Of a DNA stretch of 64,000 nt, positions 23,100-32,539 are shown piece by piece. A program made the position numbers and the translations under genes. The stretch is from Symsagittifera roscoffensis. Its lineage: Eukaryota; Xenacoelomorpha; Acoela; Convolutidae. Location of the stretch: assembly GCF_963678635.1 (NCBI RefSeq), contig NW_026971165.1, forward strand, positions 1-64,000, given 5' to 3'. The notes under the pieces are model-generated. The model was given only the letters and a program-made list of their open reading frames with translations, was not told where the DNA came from and searched no databases. The first letter of the stretch is position 1; each line of letters opens with the position of its first letter.

Positions 23100-24060
23100 G
23101 GCCTCACTAGATTGCGTTACGCGCTCGAAATTGAAATAAATCTCAAAAGTTTCACAAAAGGATTTATTATGATATATCACCCGATCCATTCCAATGATTA
23201 ATTCTGAAACTCGACTTTGCGTGGAAACAGAAACGAAAAAGAAAGAAAAAACTTAAACACTCCTGAATACAAACTTCCTTCCCATTCTCGGTATTCGGAT
23301 TATTTATGGAGAAAATTTTATTCAGGAGAGATTAATAAATTATCTCCATTTGATTGATTTCCAAGTTTCAGAAATGGCAGAGTCGTTTTTGGGAAATAAA
23401 ACGAGGTCTAAAAATGGGTCTATATGTCAAATATTTCTATTTATCATAGCGCATTCCATAGCGGATTCGGTACAAAAATGTGAGAGTTCGCTAATGTAAG
23501 GGATACTTTGTTCTTTCGATTAAAACTTATATCAGATTTGGTACCATAGTTACCAAAAAAATCAGAGAAACTTTAAAAACAAAAAAAAAGACTTTCTCTA
23601 AGTCTAATAAATTTAACATTGCTTTCATACGTCAATTGGGGCGCAACCTATGTTGAGAGAAAGTCACCATCCTATAGTTTATAATTTAACTTAATCTTAG
23701 ATTTGGTGGTGTAGTTTTTGAGATCATTGAAAAAGTTTCCAAAACATCAGTCAATAGTACTAATTTTCATGTAGAACGAACTTTACTAGATGGATTTACT
23801 CGCTCGAAATTTAACAAAAATCAAAAATATTAAACCATTTCTTGCTCGACACTGGGGCAAGTTCTTGAAATTTATTTAATATCGCTCAAGTCACGACTGA
23901 AAAGGCTTTAATATGATCTATGACTCGACCCATTCCGATGATTAGTTGTGGTACCTGAATATGCCTGGAAAACAAATTAAAAAAAGAAGTTAAAACTAAA
24001 ACACACCCGAATACAAAGTTCCTCCCCATTTTCAATAGTCGGAACAAAAAGCGGATACAC
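23100..24060 (-). repeat. Diverged inverted copies of the 4.6-kb unit interior
   Basis: Reverse-complement similarity to about 12700-13560: for example GATTGATTTCCAAGTTTCAG near 23351 corresponds to CTGAAACTAGGAAATCAATC near 13340. The end segment (ACACACCCGAATAC and neighbourhood) occurs twice, near 23270 and 24000, so two overlapping or adjacent copies are present. Many substitutions: an older dispersed repeat family. Confidence 0.55.
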
Positions 24061-24270
24061 TACTCATTGTAATGATTTTATGAAAACCTTTATAAAATTA
24101 AAAGTCTACAAAGTTTATATTTTATAAGATAACAGCAATAGCAGAGGGAAGTGGAATTAAGCAGTTCGAAAAAAATACAAAAACTGTTTTAAGATAATTC
24201 TTTTTCTTTATTCGTCCAAATTGTTGGTTGTTTCGCAGGTTTTGACACCGCTGCACTAATTTTCGTCAGT

Positions 24271-25386
24271 CTAGAGTTCTTCGGCTTTGAAGTTCTTGTT
24301 CGCCTGCCCCAGTTCTTCTTTAGAAGAATATTTTGATCGTGATTGTTTTTCGTTCATTTCTTGAAGAACGCCTATTAGATCAGGTTCATAAGCTTTCTCA
24401 CCGTGTTCTACTTCGTCCAAACCCGTCGTTTCGGTTTCTCGACTCACTCTCAAAACTTTAGCGAATCTCATAATCCAAAACATGCCTCCTGTGAGGACCG
24501 AAGCCCATGCACAGATCACCTGAGCTCCAATTATATTCCAGAGCAGAAACTGAAATGCCCTGGCATCCCAATTATAGAAAACCCCTAGTCTCGTGGCGAA
24601 AAGAGGCGCGGCTTTTATTCCCCACAAACCCCCGCCGAGGTGCACCGCGACCGCGTCTAAAGGGTCGTCAACGCCAGCGTAGAAAATTCCTTCGCTCCAG
24701 GCTTCAAATGTCATCCCGGCTACTGTTCCTGTAACCAGAGCACCCCAGGGTTCCACGACATTGCATCCGGCACAAATTGCAAACCATTCCAGTTAGAGTT
24801 CCGTTGATACACTGGAGCAAACTGAATTTTTTAGTTCTGATTTTGGACACCAAAATAGCCACTATTCCTCCTCCATATCCCGAAAGAATAGTGTTCAGAA
24901 TTGCCTTTGAAACCACTTCGCCATCACCTTCGTTTGATATTGCGAGCTGCGATCCTCCGTTGAAGGCAAAAAATCCGAAGAAGAGTATGATTCCTCCGAG
25001 GCACATCAAGGGAATCGTATGTCCTCGGATCCTGGAACGTACTTTCGTCTCGGCGTCAAACTGTCCGATACGAGGACCCAAAGCGATTGCTCCCATCAAG
25101 CCTGCGATGCCTCCGACGGCATGAACAACTGTGCTTCCTGCGAAGTCCATATAGAATACACCATCCCATGGGGCCTCTGCAGCCAGCCAACCTCTGGGAT
25201 CCCAAACCCAATGAGCCACGACCGGGTAAACAAATCCGGTGATACATATACTGTAAACGAAGTAGGCGTAAATGTTAGTTCGTTCAGCCATCGCTCCCGA
25301 TACTATTGTAGCAGCTGTTGCAGCAAACACGAATTGGAAAAAGTAAAAGGCCACTTGGTTCGTAGGAAAATGCGCCAAGAAAAAGT
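24271..25386 (-). pseudogene. Ammonium transporter (AMT), 3' part, disrupted
   Basis: C-terminal four-fifths of an AMT/MEP/Rh-family ammonium channel, a multi-pass plasma-membrane protein. Family motifs: GAMAERT, DFAGSTVVHAVGG with the first pore histidine, GLMGAIALGPRIG, and AVHLGGGLWG with the second pore histidine. The cytosolic tail is acidic/basic and ends at TAG 24271-24273. Two lesions: the coding sequence is cut at 25386/25387 by an LTR retrotransposon, and an extra T in a T-run (complement of 24781-24783) shifts the frame just after GTLTGMV. The conserved GCNVVEPWG segment continues in the next frame. AATAAA on this strand at 24207-24212 is a likely polyadenylation signal. The 5' part is at 49557-49822. 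Confidence 0.9.
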
Positions 25387-26304
25387 GTAACATTCGCCCG
25401 GAAGATACATATCGACGGATAACAAAACTAAGTCTTAAGACGACTGGCTAACGTCTAATCAGAGCTTTGCATGCTTTTCACCGTCTCTACCAAGCCAGTA
25501 CTTTTCGGCGGTCTTTCCAACATCGGGTCGACAAAAACGTTACTGTTCTCCGGCTTCGACCAGAACGCTCAAATTAACTTAATTACATGCAAATAGTGAG
25601 CTCATGGCTGGGTCTCAGTATCCCCAGACCACGAGGTCACTCCTAAAAACAGGGCTACTGCTTATTATATTACTATTGTTTTTGTTCAGTAGATAAAAAT
25701 CATCATCTCCATCGAAGATGGATCAACCCTTTCCCCCAACTCCTAGCTTCTCATCCTTATCAAAATGAATCTAGATATTAATTAAATTCAAGTCAGGACA
25801 TGACAGGAAGCTAAAAGTTTATGCAACAGGATAAAAGTTCCAGTTCCTTTACCCTTCCGGATTGACGAATCCACTGAATCAAGCTCGTTAATCTTGATTT
25901 CCTCCTAATCCGGAAGGCTATCTCTTACCCTTCACCGTTGTTCGCAATGGCCTTGCGACTATTGTAGCAGCACAATAGTTGCAACTCGGAACGTTCTCTG
26001 CTATTCCTGCAATCTGCTGCTGTTTTTCAATCACGATTATCGTTGTTATCGTCAGCGCAACTAATGTTGTTGTGTTTTCTCTCTCGTTTTTTGTTAAAAT
26101 GGCCGTTTCAGCATTTCTCAGAAATGTGACGTCATCATTCGAATTTTTGAAATTTTAAAATACTAGAATATTCCAGCCCTCACCGTCTGGCCAAACGTTC
26201 CAATAACGCTCTTAGTTCTTAAAAACCACCAATCCGGAAGGCTTACTGCTAAAATTCCGAATTCTGCAGAGATTTCATTTTTCACATTCTGGTCGAATGT
26301 CACA
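25387..26304 (-). repeat. 3' LTR of the giant element
   Basis: 918 bp, starts TGTGACATTCG and ends CGAATGTTACA on the - strand (imperfect 11-bp terminal inverted repeats). It matches the other LTR with about 8 substitutions and one indel. It contains a strong hairpin with perfect 11-bp arms CCTTCCGGATT (25853-25863) and AATCCGGAAGG (25907-25917). Confidence 0.93.
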
Positions 26305-27124
26305 TACTCCCCGGACAGTCCGGTCAATGTCCTCATTGAATCGCGCAATGTTCATAAAATGGTTACAGTGTCATCGAACAGAATTTACAAAATGCACGAA
26401 ATTACTTTTATCCACGTCACATCGACTCACTACAGAATATAAATGGCATCATACTACATCATTATAGCCTTCAAATTCTCTCATTAATCTGCACATTGAG
26501 GATACAACCTAAGATAAAACATTTTTTCTGACTTCCAGTGTCAATGTCCCGATTAAAACTTTTTCTCTTAGATTTAAAAGGTGTTGGCTTGCAGGACAGT
26601 CCTGCCAACCAACAAGCTAAAATTATCCTACTATGCTTCTTCCCTTCGGAAATCTTGCTTGTCATTGTCCTGAATATTAAAACTAAGAAACTTTGTGGTT
26701 AGAAAGAACAATGAAACAATCTCCCTCTTCGAGAGATTACTCAAGCCTTCCACGTCACCACAAAGTGATCAGTCTTCCTAAGTGATTAAAAACAATCATG
26801 CAGGCTGGAATATTTAATTATACTCTTCCCTTAAGCCTTTCTAAATAAATAATAAGTGAGTGTCTCTAAAGCCACTTCAACTAAAATCAAAATGCAAATT
26901 CATAAATGCAACAATTTCAAAACTCAACTAAATGTTTCAGTTTTCAATTACAACTTGGTTGCTTGGTTTCTCACTTGAGTTTTTCACACACATAAAACAA
27001 TTCTGAGTTTCAACTTTTCTTCATCACTCCTTTGTTCTCTTCTTTTTTCGTCGTTTAGAAGTTCTAAAACTTCTAAATTCTTCTAATTTTCTTTCTTGTT
27101 GCCTCTTGTTTTCTCGACCATTCA
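26305..27124 (-). other. 3' non-coding region of the giant element
   Basis: About 820 bp between the last ORF and the 3' LTR, with no supported ORF. In element sense the last bases before the LTR are CCGGACTGTCCGGGGAGTA: a CCGGAC/GTCCGG palindrome followed by a short purine run that may be the polypurine tract. Confidence 0.45.
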
Positions 27125-28201
27125 TCAATGTTCCATTTCTTCCTCCTGTGATACTGACTCCGCACTTTCGGTTTCCGTGTCTTGTAGCACATCGTTGGCT
27201 ATCCTGACGCTGTTGGAAGCCGTCCTCCAACACTTCTGCTCTTCTACCCTCTGTTTACAACAAGGTAGGGGATCCACGTTAGATTCTCTGTTCCTGCAGA
27301 AGCTGTTGTGGAGACACAACGTCACGTTTCTCTCCAAATCTTCTTTTAGCATCTCTGCCTTCTCCTTTTCACTACGTTCACTCGTCCTGGAAATTCTTTT
27401 CACAGCGGTGGTCACTGCATTCCGATGAGTCACGAGAGCTCGCTTGAAAGCTCCTGCTCCAATGTCCAGCTGATATTCACTGTACACCCTGCCGTGCTTC
27501 GACATATGCTTTTTCGCATACTCGTACAACCATGCAGTCATGTTAGCTCTGAACCATGGCATCAATCGTTTTCTCGCCCATATCTTCTTCACTTCCATCG
27601 GAATGTTTAGGACTTTGCACATTGTCTCAAAAAGATCCAAATCTTTTAGACAATCTAATTTCCGCAATTGTTCTCTCATCGGCGCCTCCTGTCTATTATT
27701 TTCTCTCACATGAGCTTCCAGCCATCGTATCGCCATCATAACTCCCACTATCACTATTGTTACGGGCTGTGATGAATCTGGTAAACCCATGGAGAGCAGC
27801 TCTCCAGAGTCCCAGATCAACATCAGATTACTACGCTTGGGATACCACCAGGTCTGCAGCAAGCAGTGGCAAGGAAACTCGTCATGCGTCAACATGATGC
27901 TCCTCCAATTACGTTTTCCCGAAGCTTCCAGCAATGGTTCCACTTCCATCATCACTCGGTGGACTTCATCATTCTCATCTACTGCATTGTAATCTGTGAC
28001 AGTTGATCCTCTCTGTTTCTGTTTTTCGAAGTCACTGAAGTTCCCGCTCACATATCCCATGAACTTCTTTCCTAGTATTGACTCCAACTCTTCTTTGGTT
28101 CTCTCTGGAATTGCTGAGAACATCTTACATAGTAACTCGTAAGACTTTTCAGACATTCTCGCCAATCTCACACACTTCGGCACTGAGAAGGCTTGATCCA
28201 C
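27125..28201 (-). CDS. Unrecognised accessory ORF of the giant element
   Basis: 358 codons overlapping the preceding frame by about 50 bp; possibly the same reading frame before a mutation. Helical and charged, with one hydrophobic stretch (VTIVIVGVMMAIRWL, too short and isolated to call a membrane anchor), two paired Cys spots (CHC, PCC) and an acidic C-terminus. RISRTSERSEKEKAEM resembles RLSRTNERSEKSRR in the gag of the same element. No family recognised; an env-like role is not supported by any signal peptide or glycoprotein pattern I can see. Confidence 0.5.
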   Translation of the reverse strand: MDQAFSVPKCVRLARMSEKSYELLCKMFSAIPERTKEELESILGKKFMGYVSGNFSDFEKQKQRGSTVTDYNAVDENDEVHRVMMEVEPLLEASGKRNWRSIMLTHDEFPCHCLLQTWWYPKRSNLMLIWDSGELLSMGLPDSSQPVTIVIVGVMMAIRWLEAHVRENNRQEAPMREQLRKLDCLKDLDLFETMCKVLNIPMEVKKIWARKRLMPWFRANMTAWLYEYAKKHMSKHGRVYSEYQLDIGAGAFKRALVTHRNAVTTAVKRISRTSERSEKEKAEMLKEDLERNVTLCLHNSFCRNRESNVDPLPCCKQRVEEQKCWRTASNSVRIANDVLQDTETESAESVSQEEEMEH

Positions 28202-28901
28202 AATCGTTCTTGTATATATGCCAAGGAGACGGTATGGACCTCGACCACAACAATGAGCCTCTGCTCGGTCTTTCCTCTCGACTGGTACTCGTCGTCTCCG
28301 ATCTAGTGTCCGATCTAGATGCGCCTGCTACTTCTTCGATTGGTTGGTTGACAGGTCCTATCCTTCTCCTAGGATGAATTTTTCTCCTCATCGGTGCTTC
28401 TCCCAACCGATCCTGCACGTCTGTTCTTCGACCTGGTTCGCTGGAGCTTTGTTGCCGGTAATTCGTGACGGCTGGGACCGTACCCAGGCGTGTTTCCAGG
28501 TTAGGAGGCACAAAGGTGGTAATTACCGCATCACTCACCGTTCCCTCTTCCTTCAGCACTCCTGTGTCAAAGAGTTCTGCTTCCAGCTCCTCCAACCGTT
28601 CTTGGAAGACTCGATTCAACCAAGCTTGTCCTTCGATACTGTCGAAGTGGATGCCATCCGTGGTCAGTCTGGCCTGATCCATGGCTCTCAACTCATGTTC
28701 AATATCCATGAGGATCATCCTTCCGCATTTCGATTTGCTAGGTTCCTCAAGATGTTGTTCCATCTCATGACTCCCTCGTTGTGCCTCCTTCCTGATGCTG
28801 TCAGGCTTCTCGTATTCATTGGCACAGTGCAAACGGTCAGTACCGCGCAACTGAACTTCTGCCAGAGGGTAGTGAACAAACACACCATCATTGACTCCCA
28901 C
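28149..28901 (-). CDS. SGNH hydrolase C part (DGIH block) and basic tail, frame-shifted
   Basis: Overlaps the previous ORF. From about residue 60 it reads GRMILMDIEHEL...LTTDGIHFD. This is the expected strand-helix and DGIH block V that supplies the catalytic Asp and His (codons near 28647-28658). A frame change near 28715-28740 would connect it to blocks I-III. After the domain comes a basic, Ser/Arg/Thr-rich tail. The first 60 codons are a shadow of the preceding frame and not meaningful. Confidence 0.65.
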   Translation of the reverse strand: MGVNDGVFVHYPLAEVQLRGTDRLHCANEYEKPDSIRKEAQRGSHEMEQHLEEPSKSKCGRMILMDIEHELRAMDQARLTTDGIHFDSIEGQAWLNRVFQERLEELEAELFDTGVLKEEGTVSDAVITTFVPPNLETRLGTVPAVTNYRQQSSSEPGRRTDVQDRLGEAPMRRKIHPRRRIGPVNQPIEEVAGASRSDTRSETTSTSREERPSRGSLLWSRSIPSPWHIYKNDCGSSLLSAEVCEIGENV

Positions 28902-30316
28902 AGTGCTTCCTGCTCGTCTGATCCTCTGGAGATGTCATTCGTCCCAACTAAGATCATCACATTGGGAATCTTCCCTGGATTCATCAGTTCCACCATCCGA
29001 TATAATTGGGCTATCGTCGCACCTCCAAAGGCCATCACCGTGGTGACCCACGAGGTCCTCAAATTCGACAGCACTCTGACCAAACTGTCTCCCAATATCA
29101 GGTGAGATGTCCCGAGTGGTGGTTGCTGCAGGTTCACAGCCGGGCTCCAGGTAGCTCGATTGAAGCAGGCCCTCGGATCTGTCTCCGGAACTCCCGTGAA
29201 ATTATACTTCAATTGATTATTCTTCTGCACGTCTATTACACGAGACACTTTCTTCGCTGGCATCTTTCGTACTTTCCTCTCTGGGATTCTCGAGTTCCCC
29301 ATGAGTGGTGTCACATTACTTATCCCTTGTCTGATCACGGTCTGGGAGAGTTGTACTCTGCTCGTATCGTCAATCGTTCCATAGGGTGCAGTCACCCCGG
29401 AACCTGGCGCATTCTTGTTAGCGACCAGTCGTCCAGCTGTCTCTATCAGTTTCCTCACTGTCTGTTCTACGACGGGGTCACCCAAGGTGTCACTAGGATC
29501 CGGGATAGTTACTCGATTTGTCTCTGCTGGAGGTCGTGTCTCCGTTGTTTGACTCATTTCTCGAGGCGTCAAGAGCTCCATCGGGGACTGCCCACGAGGA
29601 ATATCCCTTGCAGGTATCACTTTCTCCGCGGCCGTTGTCAACGCCACCTGCTCCGATCGCTCTTTGTATTCCTGCCTTAAGCGTTCGATCTCTTGACCCA
29701 GCTTTTTGTTGCAGTCTTCAAACAACTTTCTCCACATGTCCCGATCTTCCTCCATCTGGAGCATGCTTCTGGTCATCTCGTCCAGCTCCTTCTTCGTACT
29801 TCTCAGCTGATCGTTCATCTCGTCCAGATCTTGTATGGTTTGGTTCGTCTGAACCTTCTGTGTTACTTTCGCCCTTTTTGGTGGCACAGCTGCTCTCAGT
29901 GGTGAACCAGACGAGGTTGCCTCGCTGTTCATCTCCTGATGCATTCTCGTCAACCCAGGTTTAGGCTTAGAGGGCATTGGCATCTCACCTGGTTGGTAAG
30001 TCCTAGAACTTCCCAATCCAGGCTCATTCGCCAAGTCACTCCCTGAGAGAGCCCCGTTTCTCCACCTCATCACTCTCATGTTCGGGCGGTCTAGTACTCC
30101 TCTTTCTCCATATGCTGCCATCAACAGGACTTCCGTGGGGCGGTCCCCACGGTTGTCGTGCCCCAAGATGTTGATCAGGGCGGTCAGCAACATGACCACC
30201 TGTGGGTCCTCCAGAGCGAAGTCTCGTTCGATCAGCCGACGATAGATCGCATCTACCATCGATCCTACATATGCCTCTGCCAGGTCCATCAATTCATCCA
30301 GGTTGAAATTGTCCAT
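28715..30316 (-). CDS. Accessory ORF: coiled coil and SGNH hydrolase domain (N part)
   Basis: Start taken at ATG 30316; the frame is open from 30364 (a TTG). An N-terminal helical region is followed by a basic Pro-rich stretch and a strong coiled coil (about residues 175-235, counted from 30364: DEMNDQLRSTKKELDEMTRS...). A Thr/Pro-rich linker follows, then an SGNH/GDSL hydrolase domain: ILGDSL (block I, nucleophile Ser, about 425), AFGGAT (block II, about 446), ILVGTND (block III, about 472). It ends at 28715 after RRHNEGVMRWNNILRNLA. The Asp-x-x-His block lies in the overlapping frame 28149-28901. SGNH enzymes are esterases/lipases; the substrate is unknown. Confidence 0.72.
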   Translation of the reverse strand: MDNFNLDELMDLAEAYVGSMVDAIYRRLIERDFALEDPQVVMLLTALINILGHDNRGDRPTEVLLMAAYGERGVLDRPNMRVMRWRNGALSGSDLANEPGLGSSRTYQPGEMPMPSKPKPGLTRMHQEMNSEATSSGSPLRAAVPPKRAKVTQKVQTNQTIQDLDEMNDQLRSTKKELDEMTRSMLQMEEDRDMWRKLFEDCNKKLGQEIERLRQEYKERSEQVALTTAAEKVIPARDIPRGQSPMELLTPREMSQTTETRPPAETNRVTIPDPSDTLGDPVVEQTVRKLIETAGRLVANKNAPGSGVTAPYGTIDDTSRVQLSQTVIRQGISNVTPLMGNSRIPERKVRKMPAKKVSRVIDVQKNNQLKYNFTGVPETDPRACFNRATWSPAVNLQQPPLGTSHLILGDSLVRVLSNLRTSWVTTVMAFGGATIAQLYRMVELMNPGKIPNVMILVGTNDISRGSDEQEALWESMMVCLFTTLWQKFSCAVLTVCTVPMNTRSLTASGRRHNEGVMRWNNILRNLANRNAEG

Positions 30317-30688
30317 ACTGTTCTTTCCAAGTTTGATTTGATTCAATTTGATAATTTGACTCAAGTGAGTAATTTAAACGATCAATCAGGATCTAGAAAA
30401 GAAGTCACGAATGTCACACTTGTCAGTTTCACCTTAACATATATCGTTAAAATTTGCTTAAAGACAGTTCAGATAAAAAGATATTTATCCTAAAATTTAT
30501 TAAAATCAATTGGTTTCTAAAATTTTGGAATTCGACCTAAGATTGGACAGTCCAAACTTTGGATCTATTCCCAAGATCGTCATTTAGTTGTTCATGGTCA
30601 CTAACCCCTACTTACCCATGATCTTAATAACATAACACACATATCACATGCAACTTAGTCTTTGACCTAACACTCTTTCGCACATCAC

Positions 30689-31912
30689 TCAGCCTATACT
30701 TAAGTAATATTTCTTGTGTAGATATACTTGTATGTTCGTATCAGAGAATATCACGTGTACAAGCGCGTACGATTCCCGAGGATGCAGTCTTCCTCTGTTT
30801 GGATCGTACACTGGAAGCGAGAGCTCCTTCACGTCCATTTCTACAAGGAAGTCCCTCAGCCTCGTCAAAGACAAGACTAGGTTTTCTGGGTCCACGTGCT
30901 GCTTCTCCGTCGCCCTCGTTACCAAGAAGCATAAGTACTTTCCCGGTATCTGCGACACCGCCGGAGGTAAGGCTGCTACGCCCCCTATCCCTGGTCTTTG
31001 CTTCCAAAGGAATTCCACGTTTTTGTATTCTCTCTTAAAATCTGCCGCTAACGCTGTCCTAAAACTCATGTCTGCGGTGATTGCTATCGCACATGTTCTG
31101 TTTGTGAGTATGAAATCACTGTCTGTTAGTATTATGTTACTTGAATATTCATTTGGTAAGTTAAAATATGACTCAACCACCCTGCCTATGTCAGGTTTCT
31201 TAGGTTCTTCGCCTGTTTCTGCTTCTAACTCTCCTGTTTCTCTTGCTATTCTCAATTTTTTTATTATCAGGTTTTCAGTGTGGGTAAGTCCTACCCCCAC
31301 TCCCCGGACAAAAACATCCATCGGCGTCCCCGTCGATCGCATACCGGATATCAAGTCAAGGTTAGAAGCTGGAATGAGAAGTTGTCCTTCGTGGGCAGCC
31401 CAGGAAGGATCATCTCGTTCGGTCTTAATGTATTTCGCGCTTTCACGATCTACGTCTTGAATCGTAACGCTGGTCTCTTTAGGGTCTGATGTCATTTCGT
31501 TCAGCCACTCTAAGACACGCAGGTTCGTCAGGTCTTGTTCATTTGACTGCTGTTGCTCATCGTCGAATTCTACCTCGGGTTTCGACCAGTCGTCAACCCA
31601 CTCATCGTCGTGATCATCGACTATGTCAATGTCTTGTGACACAGTTATTTCCTCTAAACCCACTACTTCCTCCACTATTTTCTTTAGATCTATCCTATCC
31701 ACTACAAAGTCGTCACCGTAAGGATTGTATTTCTTTCTTGGTCTCGTCCCGTCCTTCTGACGAGTCTGCATCGTGAACGGAAGATCTGGTTCGAAGTTCT
31801 TGGGAACCTCTGTCTGTTCGGGATCCTGCCAATCTTCCTCTGCGTAGGGTAAGGTTTCATCGTCCGCTTCGATCTGTTCGTTTGGATCTAGGTCCAATGG
31901 TGTATCCGTGCC
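30689..31912 (-). CDS. Accessory ORF with TARG1/OARD1-like macro domain
   Basis: Open from just after TAA 31913-31915; the first ATG is at 31771, but the frame is that of integrase. Residues about 1-240 (counted from 31897) are very acidic and probably disordered. Residues about 252-396 look like a macro domain (ADP-ribose-binding fold) of the OARD1/TARG1 type: CAIAITADMSFRTALAADFK, GKYLCFLVTR, PENLVLSLTRLRDFL, VKELSLPVYD, then a final HVIFSDTNIQVYLH strand. The Gly-Cys-Gly-Leu-Asp loop that carries TARG1's catalytic Asp is not conserved here, and the catalytic Lys position looks like Arg. Hydrolase activity is therefore doubtful; binding or a structural role is possible. It is not a usual Gypsy component. 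Confidence 0.68.
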   Translation of the reverse strand, partial: GTDTPLDLDPNEQIEADDETLPYAEEDWQDPEQTEVPKNFEPDLPFTMQTRQKDGTRPRKKYNPYGDDFVVDRIDLKKIVEEVVGLEEITVSQDIDIVDDHDDEWVDDWSKPEVEFDDEQQQSNEQDLTNLRVLEWLNEMTSDPKETSVTIQDVDRESAKYIKTERDDPSWAAHEGQLLIPASNLDLISGMRSTGTPMDVFVRGVGVGLTHTENLIIKKLRIARETGELEAETGEEPKKPDIGRVVESYFNLPNEYSSNIILTDSDFILTNRTCAIAITADMSFRTALAADFKREYKNVEFLWKQRPGIGGVAALPPAVSQIPGKYLCFLVTRATEKQHVDPENLVLSLTRLRDFLVEMDVKELSLPVYDPNRGRLHPRESYALVHVIFSDTNIQVYLHKKYYLSIG

Positions 31913-32539
31913 TTACTCTACGACTTCGTTTCCATCGTTCTTCTCCCTGGTGCCTTTTTCATTGACCTCACAAGCAGGGTCCATCATTAGATAATCCCCT
32001 TCTTCCATGTCTGCAGGTATACACCAGTCTTCTGTCGATGGATTGTGTGGCTTGATGTTCTCGTAGTGGGCGGCTCGGCCAGTACTCAGTCTATAAAAAC
32101 GTCCCTCCTGGTGCACCTCCGTAATCATGAAGGGTCCCCTCCACTTTTTCAGAAGCTTCTTTGTTCCTTTCGGTGGTATAACGTTCTGAAATACCCATAC
32201 GTAGTCTCCCACCGAGTAGGCCTTTGCACCAGCTGCTTTCTTGTCGAATCTTTTCCTCTGCCTTGCCTGTGCTTGCTGAGTGTTTCGTCTACACAAATCG
32301 TTCAACTCCTGTTGGCGTCTGATCACATCCCTCACGTAGACCTGTGGGGACGTTTTCTTTCCCTCATATTCTGGGTAGAAGAAGGTTAAGGGTAAAGACT
32401 TCTCGTGTCCAGTCAACATCATGTGTGGACTGACTCCAGTGGTGGAGTGTTGCGTGCTGTTATATGCCCCCATCACCTGTGGAAGGTATCTGTCCCAGTC
32501 GGTCATATACCTGGAACAGTATACTCTCAGCATCGACAC
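31913..32539 (-). CDS. Integrase C-terminal region (GPF module), second copy
   Basis: Continues integrase: YNSTQHSTTGVSPHMMLTG, RQRKRFDKKA, YSVGDYVWVF and KKWRGPFMITEVHQEGRFY, i.e. a GPY/F-type C-terminal domain as in Ty3/Gypsy integrases, then an acidic tail ending at TAA 31913-31915. The next ORF is in exactly the same frame six codons later, so the TAA is all that separates pol from the macro-domain region. Confidence 0.88.
   Translation of the reverse strand: MSMLRVYCSRYMTDWDRYLPQVMGAYNSTQHSTTGVSPHMMLTGHEKSLPLTFFYPEYEGKKTSPQVYVRDVIRRQQELNDLCRRNTQQAQARQRKRFDKKAAGAKAYSVGDYVWVFQNVIPPKGTKKLLKKWRGPFMITEVHQEGRFYRLSTGRAAHYENIKPHNPSTEDWCIPADMEEGDYLMMDPACEVNEKGTREKNDGNEVVE

Noticed and set aside
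25019-25390. + strand ORF overlapping AMT
   Set aside because: Antisense of conserved AMT coding sequence.
26163-26348. Possible duplicated AMT exon
   Set aside because: The similarity to the other locus is only LTR sequence; no AMT-encoding bases are included.
27125-28201. Envelope glycoprotein
   Set aside because: No signal peptide, no cleavage site, no fusion peptide or convincing transmembrane anchor visible.
28344-29680. Long + strand ORFs opposite the SGNH region, and similar ORFs opposite pol and gag
   Set aside because: Antisense shadows of real coding regions; no recognisable domains.
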